Shown here: piece by piece, positions 1-9,295 of the stretch
Layout of the letters: each line of letters begins with the position of its first letter
How positions within the stretch are numbered: the first letter of the stretch is position 1
Origin: Mucilaginibacter aquatilis
GTDB lineage: Bacteria > Bacteroidota > Bacteroidia > Sphingobacteriales > Sphingobacteriaceae
Direction: 5' to 3'
NCBI RefSeq assembly: GCF_009755275.1
Contig: NZ_WQLA01000008.1
Coordinates: 235,012 to 299,011, forward strand
DNA length: 64,000 bases
Notes under the pieces: generated by a model
Databases searched by the model: none
What the model was told of the DNA's origin: nothing
Seen by the model: only the letters and a program-made list of their open reading frames with translations
Made by a program: the position numbers and the translations under genes

Positions 1-954
1 AAACACTATTTGATTGTTGAATGCGATTTGAACGATACGCGTTACATCAACCCCATCAAAAAGGCTGGTTATGGCATGGACAGCCAGTGGATAGATGAAT
101 TTCATCACGCATTGCGTATTACAGCAGGTGGCGAACAAACAGGCTATTACAGCGACTTCAGTGGTATTGATCATTTAGCTAAGGCTTACAATGATGCTTA
201 CGTTTATGATGGTCAATACTCGCCGCATCGTGATAAGAATTTTGGCAGCAAGGCTACCGAAAATGGTGGAGAGCAGTTTATAGTGTTTTCACAAAACCAT
301 GATCAGGTGGGAAACAGGATGCTTGGTGAACGCAGCAGCGAACTGTTCAGCTTCGAGATGCAAAAGTTAATGGCCGGAGCTGTACTTACATCGCCTTATT
401 TACCTATGTTGTTTATGGGCGAAGAATGGGCCGAGACCAATCGCTTTATGTACTTTGTTAGCCATACTGATCCTGAATTGGCAGAAGCTGTGCGTAAAGG
501 ACGTAAAGAAGAATTTGCGGCGTTTCATGCGCAGGGCGAAGCGCCAGACCCAATGTCGGAGGAAACTTATGAAAATTCCAAGTTGCAGTGGAATTCATTA
601 AGTAACGACAAGCACAAGCTTATGCTCAATTTTTACCGTGAGCTTATTGCACTTCGTAAAAGCTTACCACCACTAAGTAAATTAAGCCGAAAAGAAACCA
701 AAGCGGTAGCCGATACAGCAACAAACACGCTAACGCTTACCTGTAAAAATGGAGATAAGACGGCAATAGTATTGATGAACTTTTCTCTTAACATTCAAAC
801 ACTATATTTACCAGCTACGTCATCGTCATGGACTAAACAATTTGATTCTGCCGATGTAAAATGGAACGGCCCGCATGCCGCTCCATCAAGTTTAATTACC
901 GAAGCACCTGTGCAACTTCAACCCGAATCATTTATAATTTATATTAATGAATAA
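1..954 (+). CDS. treZ: Malto-oligosyltrehalose trehalohydrolase, 3' part (partial)
   Basis: The frame is open from base 1, so the gene begins before the window; only about 317 C-terminal residues are present. TreZ (GH13) hydrolyses maltooligosyl-trehalose made by TreY and releases trehalose in the cytoplasm. Visible family features are a VECDLND segment at the left edge, a FSQNHDQVGNR stretch matching the conserved region with the transition-state Asp of GH13 enzymes, and PMLFMGEEWAETN typical of TreZ/glycogen-branching relatives. The C-terminal 90 residues look like the small beta-domain of the family. The gene overlaps the following treY start by 8 bp, so the two are almost certainly co-transcribed. 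The neighbour being TreY is the main reason to prefer TreZ over GlgB or GlgX. Confidence 0.93.
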   Translation, partial: KHYLIVECDLNDTRYINPIKKAGYGMDSQWIDEFHHALRITAGGEQTGYYSDFSGIDHLAKAYNDAYVYDGQYSPHRDKNFGSKATENGGEQFIVFSQNHDQVGNRMLGERSSELFSFEMQKLMAGAVLTSPYLPMLFMGEEWAETNRFMYFVSHTDPELAEAVRKGRKEEFAAFHAQGEAPDPMSEETYENSKLQWNSLSNDKHKLMLNFYRELIALRKSLPPLSKLSRKETKAVADTATNTLTLTCKNGDKTAIVLMNFSLNIQTLYLPATSSSWTKQFDSADVKWNGPHAAPSSLITEAPVQLQPESFIIYINE

Positions 955-3900
955 TCCTGTTGCTACCTACCGTATTCAATTCCATTCGGAGTTTACGTTT
1001 GATGATTTTGAGCGTATTATTCCTTACCTGCAAAAGCTGGGTGTAAGTACAATATATGCCTCCCCTGTGTTTGAGGCGGCTCCGGGTAGCACGCACGGTT
1101 ATGATGGCGTGAATCCGCATCGCATCAACCCTGAAGTTGGCACCGAAAAACAGCTAAAAGCAATCACTGGCAAATTAGCACAAAGTAATATTGACTGGTT
1201 GCAGGATATTGTTCCTAACCACATGGGTTTTCATCACAATAACCCGTGGTTAATGGATGTACTTGAAAAGGGGAAACTCTCTATGTACGCATCTTTTTTT
1301 GATGCAACATGGACCTCTGCCCTATTCAGGGATGAACCGCTTATGGTTCCATTTTTAGGAAGCAGCTTAAACGAAACTATTGAAAACAACGAACTTTTAG
1401 TTGCCTATGAACAGCAGCAGGGCCTGGTTTTTAAATATTTTGATAGTTTATATCCGCTAAGCCCTGCTTCCTATGCTAGTATACTGGGCAACGTTCAAAA
1501 TACAGAGAATAAATCTTTGCAAAGCCTGGTTAAAGGTATCAATACCCTACCAACTACCGATACAGGCCTGTATGCAATAAGATGGCAGGGTGTAAAGCAA
1601 AAGCTTATTAAGGCCTTCAAAGATGAAGATTTTAAGCAGCACTTTGACCAAAGCATAGTTTTGGTAAACCAAAACCACGATTTGTTGAAGCAATTAGCAA
1701 ATACTCAAGCTTACCGATTGTGCAGCTGGCAGGAAACCGACCAAAGTATTAACTTCAGGCGTTTTTTTACGGTGAACAGTCTTATTTGCTTAAACATTCA
1801 AGACAAAGCCGTATTTGACCATTTTCATCAATTTATTAAGCACCAGGTTGAGGCGGGTGTGTTTAAAGGCTTACGCATTGATCATATTGACGGACTTTAT
1901 GACCCTGCTCAATACCTTGAACGCTTAAGAGAACTTGCCGGCGACGACACTTATATAGTCGCTGAAAAAATCCTCGAACACGGCGAAAAGCTTCCTGAAA
2001 GCTGGCCGCTTCAAGGTACATCAGGCTACGATTACCTGGCTGTGTTAAATAATCTGTTTACTAACGCTGGAGCAAAAAAGAGATTTACGTCTTTTTACAA
2101 TGACCTTGTTGATAGTGAGAAACCGGTTCATGAGCAAATAAAAACTAAAAAAGCAGCTATTTTATTTGAGCACATGGGTGGCGAGCTGGACAATTTGTAT
2201 CAGCTGTTTAAACGCCTTAAACTTACCGACAGAAAACTGATTGACGGCATTGATGCCGATTTGGTTAAAAAAGCTATTGCGCAACTGCTTATTCTTTGCC
2301 CTGTATACCGCTACTATGGTAATCAACTACCGTTGCAGCCCGATGAGTATGATGCGGTAAAGGCAATATTTACACAGGCCAAAGATGAAAATGCTAAACT
2401 GCGGCCGGCTTTAAATTTGTTGGAAATTGTACTGCTTGAAAAGCCAAAACTTGGCAGTGCAGATTACAACCAACGCGCCTTACAATTTTATCAGCGCTTA
2501 ATGCAGTTCAGCGGCCCGCTAATGGCTAAAGGAGTTGAGGATACATTAATGTATACCTACAACCGCTTTATTGGTCATAACGAGGTTGGTGATGCGCCGG
2601 AAGCGTTTGGTATAAGCACTAAAGAATATCATAAGCTGATGAAGCAGCGTCAACAGCAATGGCCGCTTGCTATTAATGGCACATCAACACATGATACAAA
2701 ACGTGGGGAAGATGTTAGGGCTCGCCTTAACGTGCTTACGGATTTATCAAAAACATGGATTAAAACGGTAAAGCAGTGGCAACAAATAAACGCCGATCTT
2801 AAAAAAGGTGAGGCACCCGACGTTAATGATGAATACTTCATTTACCAAACACTGGTAGGGGCATACCCAATGCCGGGCCAGCCCGAAGATGATTTTACAA
2901 ACCGGGTGCAAGAGTACCTGACCAAGGCATTACGGGAGGCCAAAACAAACTCAAACTGGGCACAACCTGATGAGGAATATGAAAAGGCAACACTAGGCTT
3001 TGCTGCACAGCTTTTAAATAAAGAAAGCGACTTTTGGCCTTCATTCGAAGCCTTCCATCAAAAAATTGCTGACTATGGAATTATAAATTCTTTAGCCCAG
3101 GTATTGCTTAAGTTCACAAGTCCGGGTATACCTGATGTTTACCAGGGTACCGATCTATGGGATTTAAGCTTAGTTGACCCTGATAACCGCCGCCCTGTTG
3201 ATTACGAGTTAAGAAACCGTTTTCTAACTGAAATTAGTGACAGTGAGGATAACGGAGCTCTAATTAGTAAGCTATGGAATGAACGCTTTAGCGGACAGAT
3301 CAAATTGTGGCTTACACAAAAATTATTTACCGAACGCAGGGAAAACGCTGAGGCTTTTGCTAAAGGGAGCTATATTCCGCTGAAGGTGAAAGGTGCTTAC
3401 AGCGATTATATCATAGCTTATGCGCGGCGCTATAAGCAAACATGGTATTTAACCATTGCTCCTGTAAATTTACCTGAGCTTTGCCGCGACCAGGATCGCA
3501 ATGCAAATGAATTAAAATGGCGCAATACCCGCGTTATACTACCGGCCGAAGCACCTGCCGAATGGAGTAACATTTTAAATGGCATTGATGGAAAAGCTAT
3601 TGAAAGCAGTATTCGCATTAAAGATGTGTTTAATACCATTCCATTAGCAGTACTCAAACTGCAGCTACCTGAAACAAACAGGGGAGCTGGTATACTAATG
3701 CACATAACTTCATTACCTTCACCATTTGGTGTGGGTGATTTGGGTACAGGCGCCTACAATTTTGCAGATTTTTTAAGCCGTTCAGGACAAAAATACTGGC
3801 AACTGCTTCCATTAAACCCAACCGGTGCGGAGCAGCAGTTTTCGCCCTATAGCTCGGTAAGTAGCATGGCGGGCAACAACCTTTTAATAAGTCCGCAGTT

Positions 3901-5173
3901 GCTTGTTGAAGCAGGTTTGCTTACCTCCAAGGATATTGAAAAATTCACCCTGCCTGTAAATGCCAAAGTTGATTACAATGAGGCCAGTAATATAAAAAGT
4001 CAGTTGCTGGCTGCGGCATACCGCAACTATACCGAGGGAAACTTTAACAAGCTGGAAAAGCAATATGAACGGTTTTGCAAAAAAGAGGCTTACTGGCTTG
4101 ATGATTTTGCCTTGTTTATAGCCTTAAAGCAAAACTTTAATAACGAGCCTTGGTACGAATGGCCGGCAGAACACAGGCAGCGTAAAGCAACAGCTATCAA
4201 ACGCTTTAGCAGTTTGCAGGAGGCTACTATTAACGAAATTAAATGGCAGCAATTTATTTTTGATCGCCAATGGCATGATCTTAAAAGCTATTGCAGTCAA
4301 TTAAACGTTACCCTTTTTGGCGATATACCATTTTATGTAAGCCATGATTCGGTTGATGTTTGGGCTAATATTGATGGCTTTAATTTAGATGCCGATGGCC
4401 GAATGGCGGGCGTTGCTGGCGTACCTCCGGACTACTTCAATGCCGATGGGCAACTATGGGGAATGCCTGTTTACCGCTGGGACGTGATGAAAGCCAGAGG
4501 TTACGATTGGTGGATAAAACGCCTGAAAAAAAACATGGAGCTTTTTGATCTTATCAGGTTAGATCACTTCCGTGCATTTTCTGCTTATTGGGAAGTACCC
4601 GCCGGTGATGACACTGCCAAAAACGGCAAGTGGAAAACCGGTCCTGGCAATGACTTTTTTAATGCTGTTAAAGATGCCCTAGGTAAGCTTCCATTTGTTG
4701 CTGAGGACTTAGGTGAAATTGATGAACCGGTATTTAAGCTGCGCGATGAGTTTGAAATGCCCGGTATGAAAATTTTGCAGTTTGCGTTCGGAGACAACGT
4801 TGCAGCATCATTATACATACCACATAATTATCAGGAAAACTATCTTGTTTATACAGGTACGCATGATAATAATACCACCGTTGGCTGGTTTAATGAAGAT
4901 GTAACCAAAGATGTTAAAAAGCAAATTGAGCAGTATACGGGCCAGTCGGTAAAGTCAAAAAACATACATGATGTTCTGGCACGCCAGGCTTATGCCTCAA
5001 CTGCAAAGATTGCAATTTTACCCATGCAGGATGTTATAGGAGCCGATGCGTCTTCACGTATGAACAATCCATCATCTATAAAAAACAACTGGATATGGAG
5101 ACTTACAGAAACCATTGATGAGAGTACTGAAGGAAAGCTGTTAAACTGGGTACGATTATACAACAGAATGTAA
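947..5173 (+). CDS. treY: Fused malto-oligosyltrehalose synthase / 4-alpha-glucanotransferase (TreY-MalQ)
   Basis: This 1408-residue protein joins two complete GH enzymes. Residues about 1-900 are TreY (GH13), which turns the reducing-end alpha-1,4 bond of a maltodextrin into alpha,alpha-1,1. The likely nucleophile is D312 in GLRIDHIDG and the likely acid/base is E340 in YIVAEKILE. From about residue 912 (GAGILMHITSLPSPFGVGDLG) to the end is a full-length MalQ (GH77), with nucleophile D1206 in RLDHFRAF and acid/base E1253 in FVAEDLG. MalQ disproportionates maltodextrins and can lengthen the chains TreY needs. Both parts are of normal family length and there is no stop or frameshift at the junction. 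It overlaps treZ by 8 bp. The fusion is seen directly; substrate channelling is inference. Confidence 0.95.
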   Translation: MNNPVATYRIQFHSEFTFDDFERIIPYLQKLGVSTIYASPVFEAAPGSTHGYDGVNPHRINPEVGTEKQLKAITGKLAQSNIDWLQDIVPNHMGFHHNNPWLMDVLEKGKLSMYASFFDATWTSALFRDEPLMVPFLGSSLNETIENNELLVAYEQQQGLVFKYFDSLYPLSPASYASILGNVQNTENKSLQSLVKGINTLPTTDTGLYAIRWQGVKQKLIKAFKDEDFKQHFDQSIVLVNQNHDLLKQLANTQAYRLCSWQETDQSINFRRFFTVNSLICLNIQDKAVFDHFHQFIKHQVEAGVFKGLRIDHIDGLYDPAQYLERLRELAGDDTYIVAEKILEHGEKLPESWPLQGTSGYDYLAVLNNLFTNAGAKKRFTSFYNDLVDSEKPVHEQIKTKKAAILFEHMGGELDNLYQLFKRLKLTDRKLIDGIDADLVKKAIAQLLILCPVYRYYGNQLPLQPDEYDAVKAIFTQAKDENAKLRPALNLLEIVLLEKPKLGSADYNQRALQFYQRLMQFSGPLMAKGVEDTLMYTYNRFIGHNEVGDAPEAFGISTKEYHKLMKQRQQQWPLAINGTSTHDTKRGEDVRARLNVLTDLSKTWIKTVKQWQQINADLKKGEAPDVNDEYFIYQTLVGAYPMPGQPEDDFTNRVQEYLTKALREAKTNSNWAQPDEEYEKATLGFAAQLLNKESDFWPSFEAFHQKIADYGIINSLAQVLLKFTSPGIPDVYQGTDLWDLSLVDPDNRRPVDYELRNRFLTEISDSEDNGALISKLWNERFSGQIKLWLTQKLFTERRENAEAFAKGSYIPLKVKGAYSDYIIAYARRYKQTWYLTIAPVNLPELCRDQDRNANELKWRNTRVILPAEAPAEWSNILNGIDGKAIESSIRIKDVFNTIPLAVLKLQLPETNRGAGILMHITSLPSPFGVGDLGTGAYNFADFLSRSGQKYWQLLPLNPTGAEQQFSPYSSVSSMAGNNLLISPQLLVEAGLLTSKDIEKFTLPVNAKVDYNEASNIKSQLLAAAYRNYTEGNFNKLEKQYERFCKKEAYWLDDFALFIALKQNFNNEPWYEWPAEHRQRKATAIKRFSSLQEATINEIKWQQFIFDRQWHDLKSYCSQLNVTLFGDIPFYVSHDSVDVWANIDGFNLDADGRMAGVAGVPPDYFNADGQLWGMPVYRWDVMKARGYDWWIKRLKKNMELFDLIRLDHFRAFSAYWEVPAGDDTAKNGKWKTGPGNDFFNAVKDALGKLPFVAEDLGEIDEPVFKLRDEFEMPGMKILQFAFGDNVAASLYIPHNYQENYLVYTGTHDNNTTVGWFNEDVTKDVKKQIEQYTGQSVKSKNIHDVLARQAYASTAKIAILPMQDVIGADASSRMNNPSSIKNNWIWRLTETIDESTEGKLLNWVRLYNRM

Positions 5174-5201
5174 CAACCACCTTTTCGGCAACATCTTTTT
5201 A

Positions 5202-5237
5202 AACAACACAACCCGCTTGATGCGGGTTTTGTTGTTA
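5202..5237. terminator. Bidirectional terminator between treY-malQ and the desaturase
   Basis: AACAACACAACCCGC and GCGGGTTTTGTTGTT form a long near-perfect inverted repeat around a TTGAT loop. It lies between two convergent genes, with T-rich ends in both directions. Confidence 0.8.
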
Positions 5238-5248
5238 TATGGAACTTA

Positions 5249-6304
5249 CTACTTTACAAGTACAGGTTGCGGCTGTATTTGCGCCAATTTGTATGGCTGG
5301 TAGTACTCTTTCAAAAACTTCTTTTTGGAATCGGTATACTCCGTAACACCACCAATAAGATGCAAGAATTTGATATAGCACCAGGCTAAATCAAGCTGGT
5401 GCGGCAAAAACCCTGAACGTGCACTTTTAGGATATAAGTGATGATTGTTATGCCACTCACCCGCTACAATGCCCGGCCACACCTGGTTAACCGACATATC
5501 GGCCTGGTTGTAATCTGTACCTTCTCTTCGTTTGTCTTCTCCTTTGCCGTGCCCTTCATAGTTGAAAGTACGTACACCAACAGCCCAAAATCCGGCGGCA
5601 CCAAATAGCGTACAAGCTAGTGCATGGCCGCCAATTAAATAAAACGTCAGATACCAAAACCCCCAGTTAAGTAGTATACCGGCAATGGTGCGCAACGGGC
5701 AAGCCAACGTTCCCCATTTTTGGTAGCGCAAATAACTATTAGATACCTGGCCAGTATGCTGCATTAGTTTTACACAACGTTTGTAGGTTTGCTCATCCAT
5801 ATCACGGGCAATGGCCTGATGGTTAACATCCGCTAAAAAGCAATATAAAAAGCCACCTTGGGCATTATAGGGGTCGCCCGGCTGATCTGACTTGGCATGG
5901 TGCACGTGATGTGATATAACGTATATCTCTTCGGGAATAATCTTAAGTGTAATGTTCTGCGTAATAAAACGCCAAACAGGGTTACGAAACTTGTACGCCC
6001 GGTGAGTACAGTAACGGTGATACCAAACTGTACCATGCGAACCCATCACTATCATGCTGTAAGCAAAAGCAATAAATAACAGTCCAAACGTAAAATACTT
6101 GAAGATGAAAAAGCATAACGGAACTGCCAGGCACACAATCATCATCCAGCTTGTGAATGATAGCCAGTTCTTTTTATTAGAAAAAACGTTTAGCCTGAAA
6201 AAAAATTCTTTGAAAATTTGGGAAGCCTTAGGCTTTGATAAATCACCATTCTCATTCACCCAGCCATAGGAAGGCTGCTCCAACACGCGGTCAATAAAAG
6301 CCAT
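5249..6304 (-). CDS. Acyl-lipid/acyl-CoA delta-9-type fatty acid desaturase
   Basis: A 351-residue membrane di-iron enzyme that would insert a double bond into acyl chains. The three histidine boxes of the membrane desaturase family are present: H96-RYCT-H101, H132-HV-HH136 and H285-NN-HH289. Hydrophobic segments at about 50-90 and 205-245 fit the usual four transmembrane helices. The WYHRYCTHRAY and EWHNNHHLYPKSAR contexts match the stearoyl-CoA desaturase-like branch. The start is ATG with no competing upstream start seen. It is a single gene convergent with treY-malQ, sharing its terminator. The exact position specificity and whether the substrate is acyl-CoA, acyl-ACP or lipid cannot be read from the sequence. 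Confidence 0.92.
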   Translation of the reverse strand: MAFIDRVLEQPSYGWVNENGDLSKPKASQIFKEFFFRLNVFSNKKNWLSFTSWMMIVCLAVPLCFFIFKYFTFGLLFIAFAYSMIVMGSHGTVWYHRYCTHRAYKFRNPVWRFITQNITLKIIPEEIYVISHHVHHAKSDQPGDPYNAQGGFLYCFLADVNHQAIARDMDEQTYKRCVKLMQHTGQVSNSYLRYQKWGTLACPLRTIAGILLNWGFWYLTFYLIGGHALACTLFGAAGFWAVGVRTFNYEGHGKGEDKRREGTDYNQADMSVNQVWPGIVAGEWHNNHHLYPKSARSGFLPHQLDLAWCYIKFLHLIGGVTEYTDSKKKFLKEYYQPYKLAQIQPQPVLVK

Positions 6305-6410
6305 CAGTTGTTTAGTTTAAATTAATTGTTTTGTAAGGTAAGTATTAAATGTTAGATTATTGTAATTTTTAACACAACCTTAACAGTGATTTGGTTGTTA
6401 CAAAATAACT

Positions 6411-6629
6411 ATGGAAGACTTTGGAATAACACTATCAATAAACAGCCGCTTGATTGAAGCCACCGTGCACCCGCATATTGAAGGCGAAACCACCTACTAT
6501 GATGTCACTACCGATGATTTTTCAATAAGCATATATAAGGAGACAATGTATACTTGGGCTGCAATGGATGATGCAGGCTTTAGCGCTGAGGAAATACAAA
6601 CCATTGGCGAACAGTTGAACGACTATTAA
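6411..6629 (+). CDS. Small acidic hypothetical protein (72 aa)
   Basis: This ATG-started frame encodes 72 residues, rich in Asp/Glu and Thr/Ile, with no signal peptide, membrane segment or Cys motif. I do not recognise a family. It lies alone between the divergent desaturase and convergent porT. Support for it being real is its placement in otherwise empty DNA, an ordinary amino-acid composition and the lack of a competing frame. A small soluble cytosolic protein is the most that can be said. Confidence 0.6.
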   Translation: MEDFGITLSINSRLIEATVHPHIEGETTYYDVTTDDFSISIYKETMYTWAAMDDAGFSAEEIQTIGEQLNDY

Positions 6630-6679
6630 AGGCGTAATTAATAGTAATGCAAAAGCGTAGTTAGGTAGCGTAATTTGAG

Positions 6680-7408
6680 TTACTCAAAATGTAAGCTAAA
6701 CATTAAACTATGCAAAAATAACTTATTTAATGGCTGGCTTAAGGGAGCGTTACCAACTAAAACACTGTTAAAGGAGTTAGCTACCTTAATTTCAGGAGAC
6801 ATTTTGAAGTACTCGAAATAAATATCGCATCCCAAGCCAAACTCATATGATCCTATTCCTCTCCGGTTTAGGATTTTTTGTTGCAAAGGTTCGTCGTTCG
6901 GGTCAATTTTACCTTTATTCACTGCAAGCGAGTACTTTACACCGGCAACGAGATAAGCCCGGAAATTTTTTAACCTGTCTGACCGTAGCTTTAGCAACAA
7001 CGGCATGTCAATAGATGTGGTTTGAATTTGACGATTAAGATCATCAGCCTTATTTTCAAATTCATAATTAAGCTCACGATCGGCAAATACCAAAGCAGGC
7101 GTCGTTCTCAGCTCTAAATGCTCGGCTACCCTGTATCGTGTTATAAAACCCACTGTAAAACCGGGCGTTGGCTTTGAGCTTATACGTGTTAAAGGGCTGG
7201 TTAAATTGCTACCTGTTTCAGGATCTTTTATGGGTGTGCGCCATGTATCCTGCCTTACAATCTTATAATCTTGCTGTATGTATTGAAAGCTAAAGCCAAA
7301 ACTTATGAGGTTTTCATCGGCACCTCCACCCCAGGCCTGCACCTGTGCGTAGCAGAGGTTGCCAAGTAGCACTAATGCCAGTAACGTTATGGCCTTTTTT
7401 ACCATCAT
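6680..7408 (-). CDS. porT: PorT-family outer-membrane beta-barrel protein (type IX secretion/gliding)
   Basis: 242 residues with an N-terminal signal peptide ending near CYAQ, then alternating hydrophobic/polar strands and a C-terminal aromatic residue pattern (SLMFSLHFE) expected of an outer-membrane barrel. PorT is an accessory component of the Bacteroidota type IX secretion system, and the PorT-family barrel is often encoded directly after ubiE/menG, exactly as here: the ubiE stop codon is followed at once by this ATG (TAAATG). Two ATGs are in tandem at the start, and either may be used. The family call rests on length, barrel look and the ubiE-porT context more than on a catalytic motif. 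A generic PorT-like barrel not tied to secretion is the alternative. Confidence 0.82.
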   Translation of the reverse strand: MMVKKAITLLALVLLGNLCYAQVQAWGGGADENLISFGFSFQYIQQDYKIVRQDTWRTPIKDPETGSNLTSPLTRISSKPTPGFTVGFITRYRVAEHLELRTTPALVFADRELNYEFENKADDLNRQIQTTSIDMPLLLKLRSDRLKNFRAYLVAGVKYSLAVNKGKIDPNDEPLQQKILNRRGIGSYEFGLGCDIYFEYFKMSPEIKVANSFNSVLVGNAPLSQPLNKLFLHSLMFSLHFE

Positions 7409-8140
7409 TTACTTTATACCTGTGTAAACAGAACAAATACCAAATAATAAAGGCCTGTTTTTAGTGCTTTTAAAACCAACCTTTTCCATAAGGGCTACAA
7501 AATTTTTACCATCAGGAAATGCAGCAACAGACTCGGGCAGGTATGAATAGGCACGGGCATCTTTTGAGAAAAGCCGGCCTATACCAGGTGTTATATATTT
7601 AAAATAAAAATTGTAAAGCTGCTTAACCGGAAACACCTTCGGCTTTGAAAACTCAAGCACTACAGCTTTGCCGCCTGGTTTTAATACGCGCCTCATATCG
7701 GCCAGGCCGGCCTCAAGGTTTTCAAAGTTGCGTACACCATAAGCAACTGTAAGTGCATCAAACTCATCACTTTCAAATGGTAGCTTTTCAGAGTCACCTA
7801 AACGCACTTCAAAACGATCGCTTAGTCCGCGTTTGGCTATCTTCTGTTTAGCAATGTCAAGCATTCCTGCTGAAATATCAACACCTATAATTTTTTTAGG
7901 CTTTAATATGGATAATGCTTCAAAGGCAAAGTCACCTGTGCCTGTAGCAACGTCAAGTATGCGTTTTGGCTGTGCAGCCTTAAGCTCATTAATTGCAATT
8001 TTACGCCAAACAATGTCAATACCCAACGACATAAAGTGGTTTAAAAAATCATAGGTTTTTGATATGTTATTGAACATATCGGCAACCTGCTCTTTTTTAG
8101 TTGACTGTTGGTTTTGATACGGCGTTACAATTTTACTCAT
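7409..8140 (-). CDS. ubiE: Demethylmenaquinone methyltransferase
   Basis: A 243-residue class I SAM-dependent methyltransferase that would perform the last step of menaquinone synthesis (C-methylation of demethylmenaquinone). The SAM-binding motif I ILDVATGTGDFA, the post-motif GVDISAGML, and the UbiE signatures LTVAYGVRNFENL and KPGGKAVVLEFS are all present. The YxFYFKYITPGIGRLFSKD stretch near residue 180 is also typical of MenG/UbiE. Length is normal. It forms a two-gene unit with porT, the stop and start being directly adjacent. Since Bacteroidota use menaquinone, the menaquinone reaction is more likely than the ubiquinone one. Confidence 0.95.
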   Translation of the reverse strand: MSKIVTPYQNQQSTKKEQVADMFNNISKTYDFLNHFMSLGIDIVWRKIAINELKAAQPKRILDVATGTGDFAFEALSILKPKKIIGVDISAGMLDIAKQKIAKRGLSDRFEVRLGDSEKLPFESDEFDALTVAYGVRNFENLEAGLADMRRVLKPGGKAVVLEFSKPKVFPVKQLYNFYFKYITPGIGRLFSKDARAYSYLPESVAAFPDGKNFVALMEKVGFKSTKNRPLLFGICSVYTGIK

Positions 8141-8245
8141 GAGGCCGTAAAGATAACGATTTTGTTATTAAGGAAACTGTACAGAATAGATTAGCGAAGC
8201 CTGATAATAGTTGTTTATCTGTAATTTTTAATCGTGAACTTGCTA

Positions 8246-8671
8246 TTAGTAGTTATCAGACATGCGGTTGGTGTCGGCAAAAGTTTTCATCATGTTAATG
8301 ATGGCATTTGACTTTTCGTTGCTTAAAAATCCGGGTTGCCGCGGATCGATGTAAGCATCAAATTCCGCCAGTTCATCGGCATTAGCTGCTTTAAAACCCA
8401 TACGCCACTCCGGAAAATGTCGTTGCTCCAATTCTCCTTCCGTCATTTTTATAATATTTTTATGACGGAAGTCGTGCTCAATTGATTTGTATGTTTCGGC
8501 AAGTTGGGACGGTTCACCCTCCAACATTTGTATAAACACCCCTTCACCGTAAAGCAGCATTCCGGTAAGGTTATTTTTTTTGTTGTTTTTGCGGCTTGCT
8601 TCCAGTATATCCAAAAGCTCATCCTGATTCATCAGATGATCGGCGGTACTAATGTAAACTAAGTATTTCAT
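8246..8671 (-). CDS. BLUF-domain blue-light sensor protein
   Basis: 141 residues from the ATG at 8671; a longer frame starts with TTG 27 nt upstream but the domain begins exactly at MKYLVYIS. All key FAD-pocket residues of BLUF domains are found at canonical spacing: Y6, N30, Q48 (in FIQMLEGE), W89 and M91 (PEWRMGF). Y-to-Q is 42 residues and Q-to-W 41, as in AppA. The protein is a short BLUF with about 45 extra residues after the domain and no enzymatic output domain, so it would signal through a partner protein. Single-domain BLUF proteins are known to act this way. A stand-alone receiver-domain protein is encoded next to it on the same strand, about 100 bp upstream, and could be a partner (inference). 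Confidence 0.93.
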   Translation of the reverse strand: MKYLVYISTADHLMNQDELLDILEASRKNNKKNNLTGMLLYGEGVFIQMLEGEPSQLAETYKSIEHDFRHKNIIKMTEGELEQRHFPEWRMGFKAANADELAEFDAYIDPRQPGFLSNEKSNAIINMMKTFADTNRMSDNY

Positions 8672-8777
8672 GCAGGTAGAATGGCTACAAATATACAAGC
8701 CAGTGCATGGCCTTTTGTTCTTATGCTAATGGCTGTGCATGTAATATTTATCTTACATACACCTTTTTGCTATTAAC

Positions 8778-9149
8778 TTATGCCGCCAAAGGAAGTTTAT
8801 TATGGATAAGGTTTAAAAACTGATCCATGTCAAAAGGTCTAGGTATAACTCCATCGGGTGGTCCTTGCTGGTTATACGATTCCATAATATCCATTAAACC
8901 CGAACACATAATAACCTGTATATGTTGCAAATTCGTATTCAATTTTATATCACGGCAAACTTCACGACCATCACCATCCGGAAGCCTTGCATCAAGTATA
9001 ATTAAATGAGGCTCGAATTCTTCTATTGCATCGTATATACCTTCAACACGTTCATGGCGTTTAATTACATACCCTCTTTTTTCAAGAATTAATGATGTTA
9101 TGCTTAGGGTAAGCTTGTCATCGTCTATCAATAGAATTCTGTTTTTCAT
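8778..9149 (-). CDS. Stand-alone response-regulator receiver domain
   Basis: 123 residues consisting only of a CheY-like receiver. The acidic pocket D9/D10/D11, the phospho-acceptor D53 in ILDARLPDGDG and S83 (switch Ser/Thr) are present. The invariant Lys of the KPF motif is replaced by Arg (R104 in IPRPFD), which usually weakens or alters phosphorylation-dependent signalling. There is no output domain, so it would act by protein-protein contact or as a phosphate sink. No histidine kinase is adjacent; the nearest gene on the same strand is the BLUF protein just downstream. Confidence 0.9.
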   Translation of the reverse strand: MKNRILLIDDDKLTLSITSLILEKRGYVIKRHERVEGIYDAIEEFEPHLIILDARLPDGDGREVCRDIKLNTNLQHIQVIMCSGLMDIMESYNQQGPPDGVIPRPFDMDQFLNLIHNKLPLAA

Positions 9150-9295
9150 GCTCTAATACCGATATACACACTTGAAACCCACTTTATTAATTATAGTTTT
9201 TAAGGATAGTGTATTTTGCACACCTAATAGTGATAATTTCAATCTACGTTTTGAAATCCTGCAGTTCATGAATAAAGTTTTACTTTTATTCTTTT

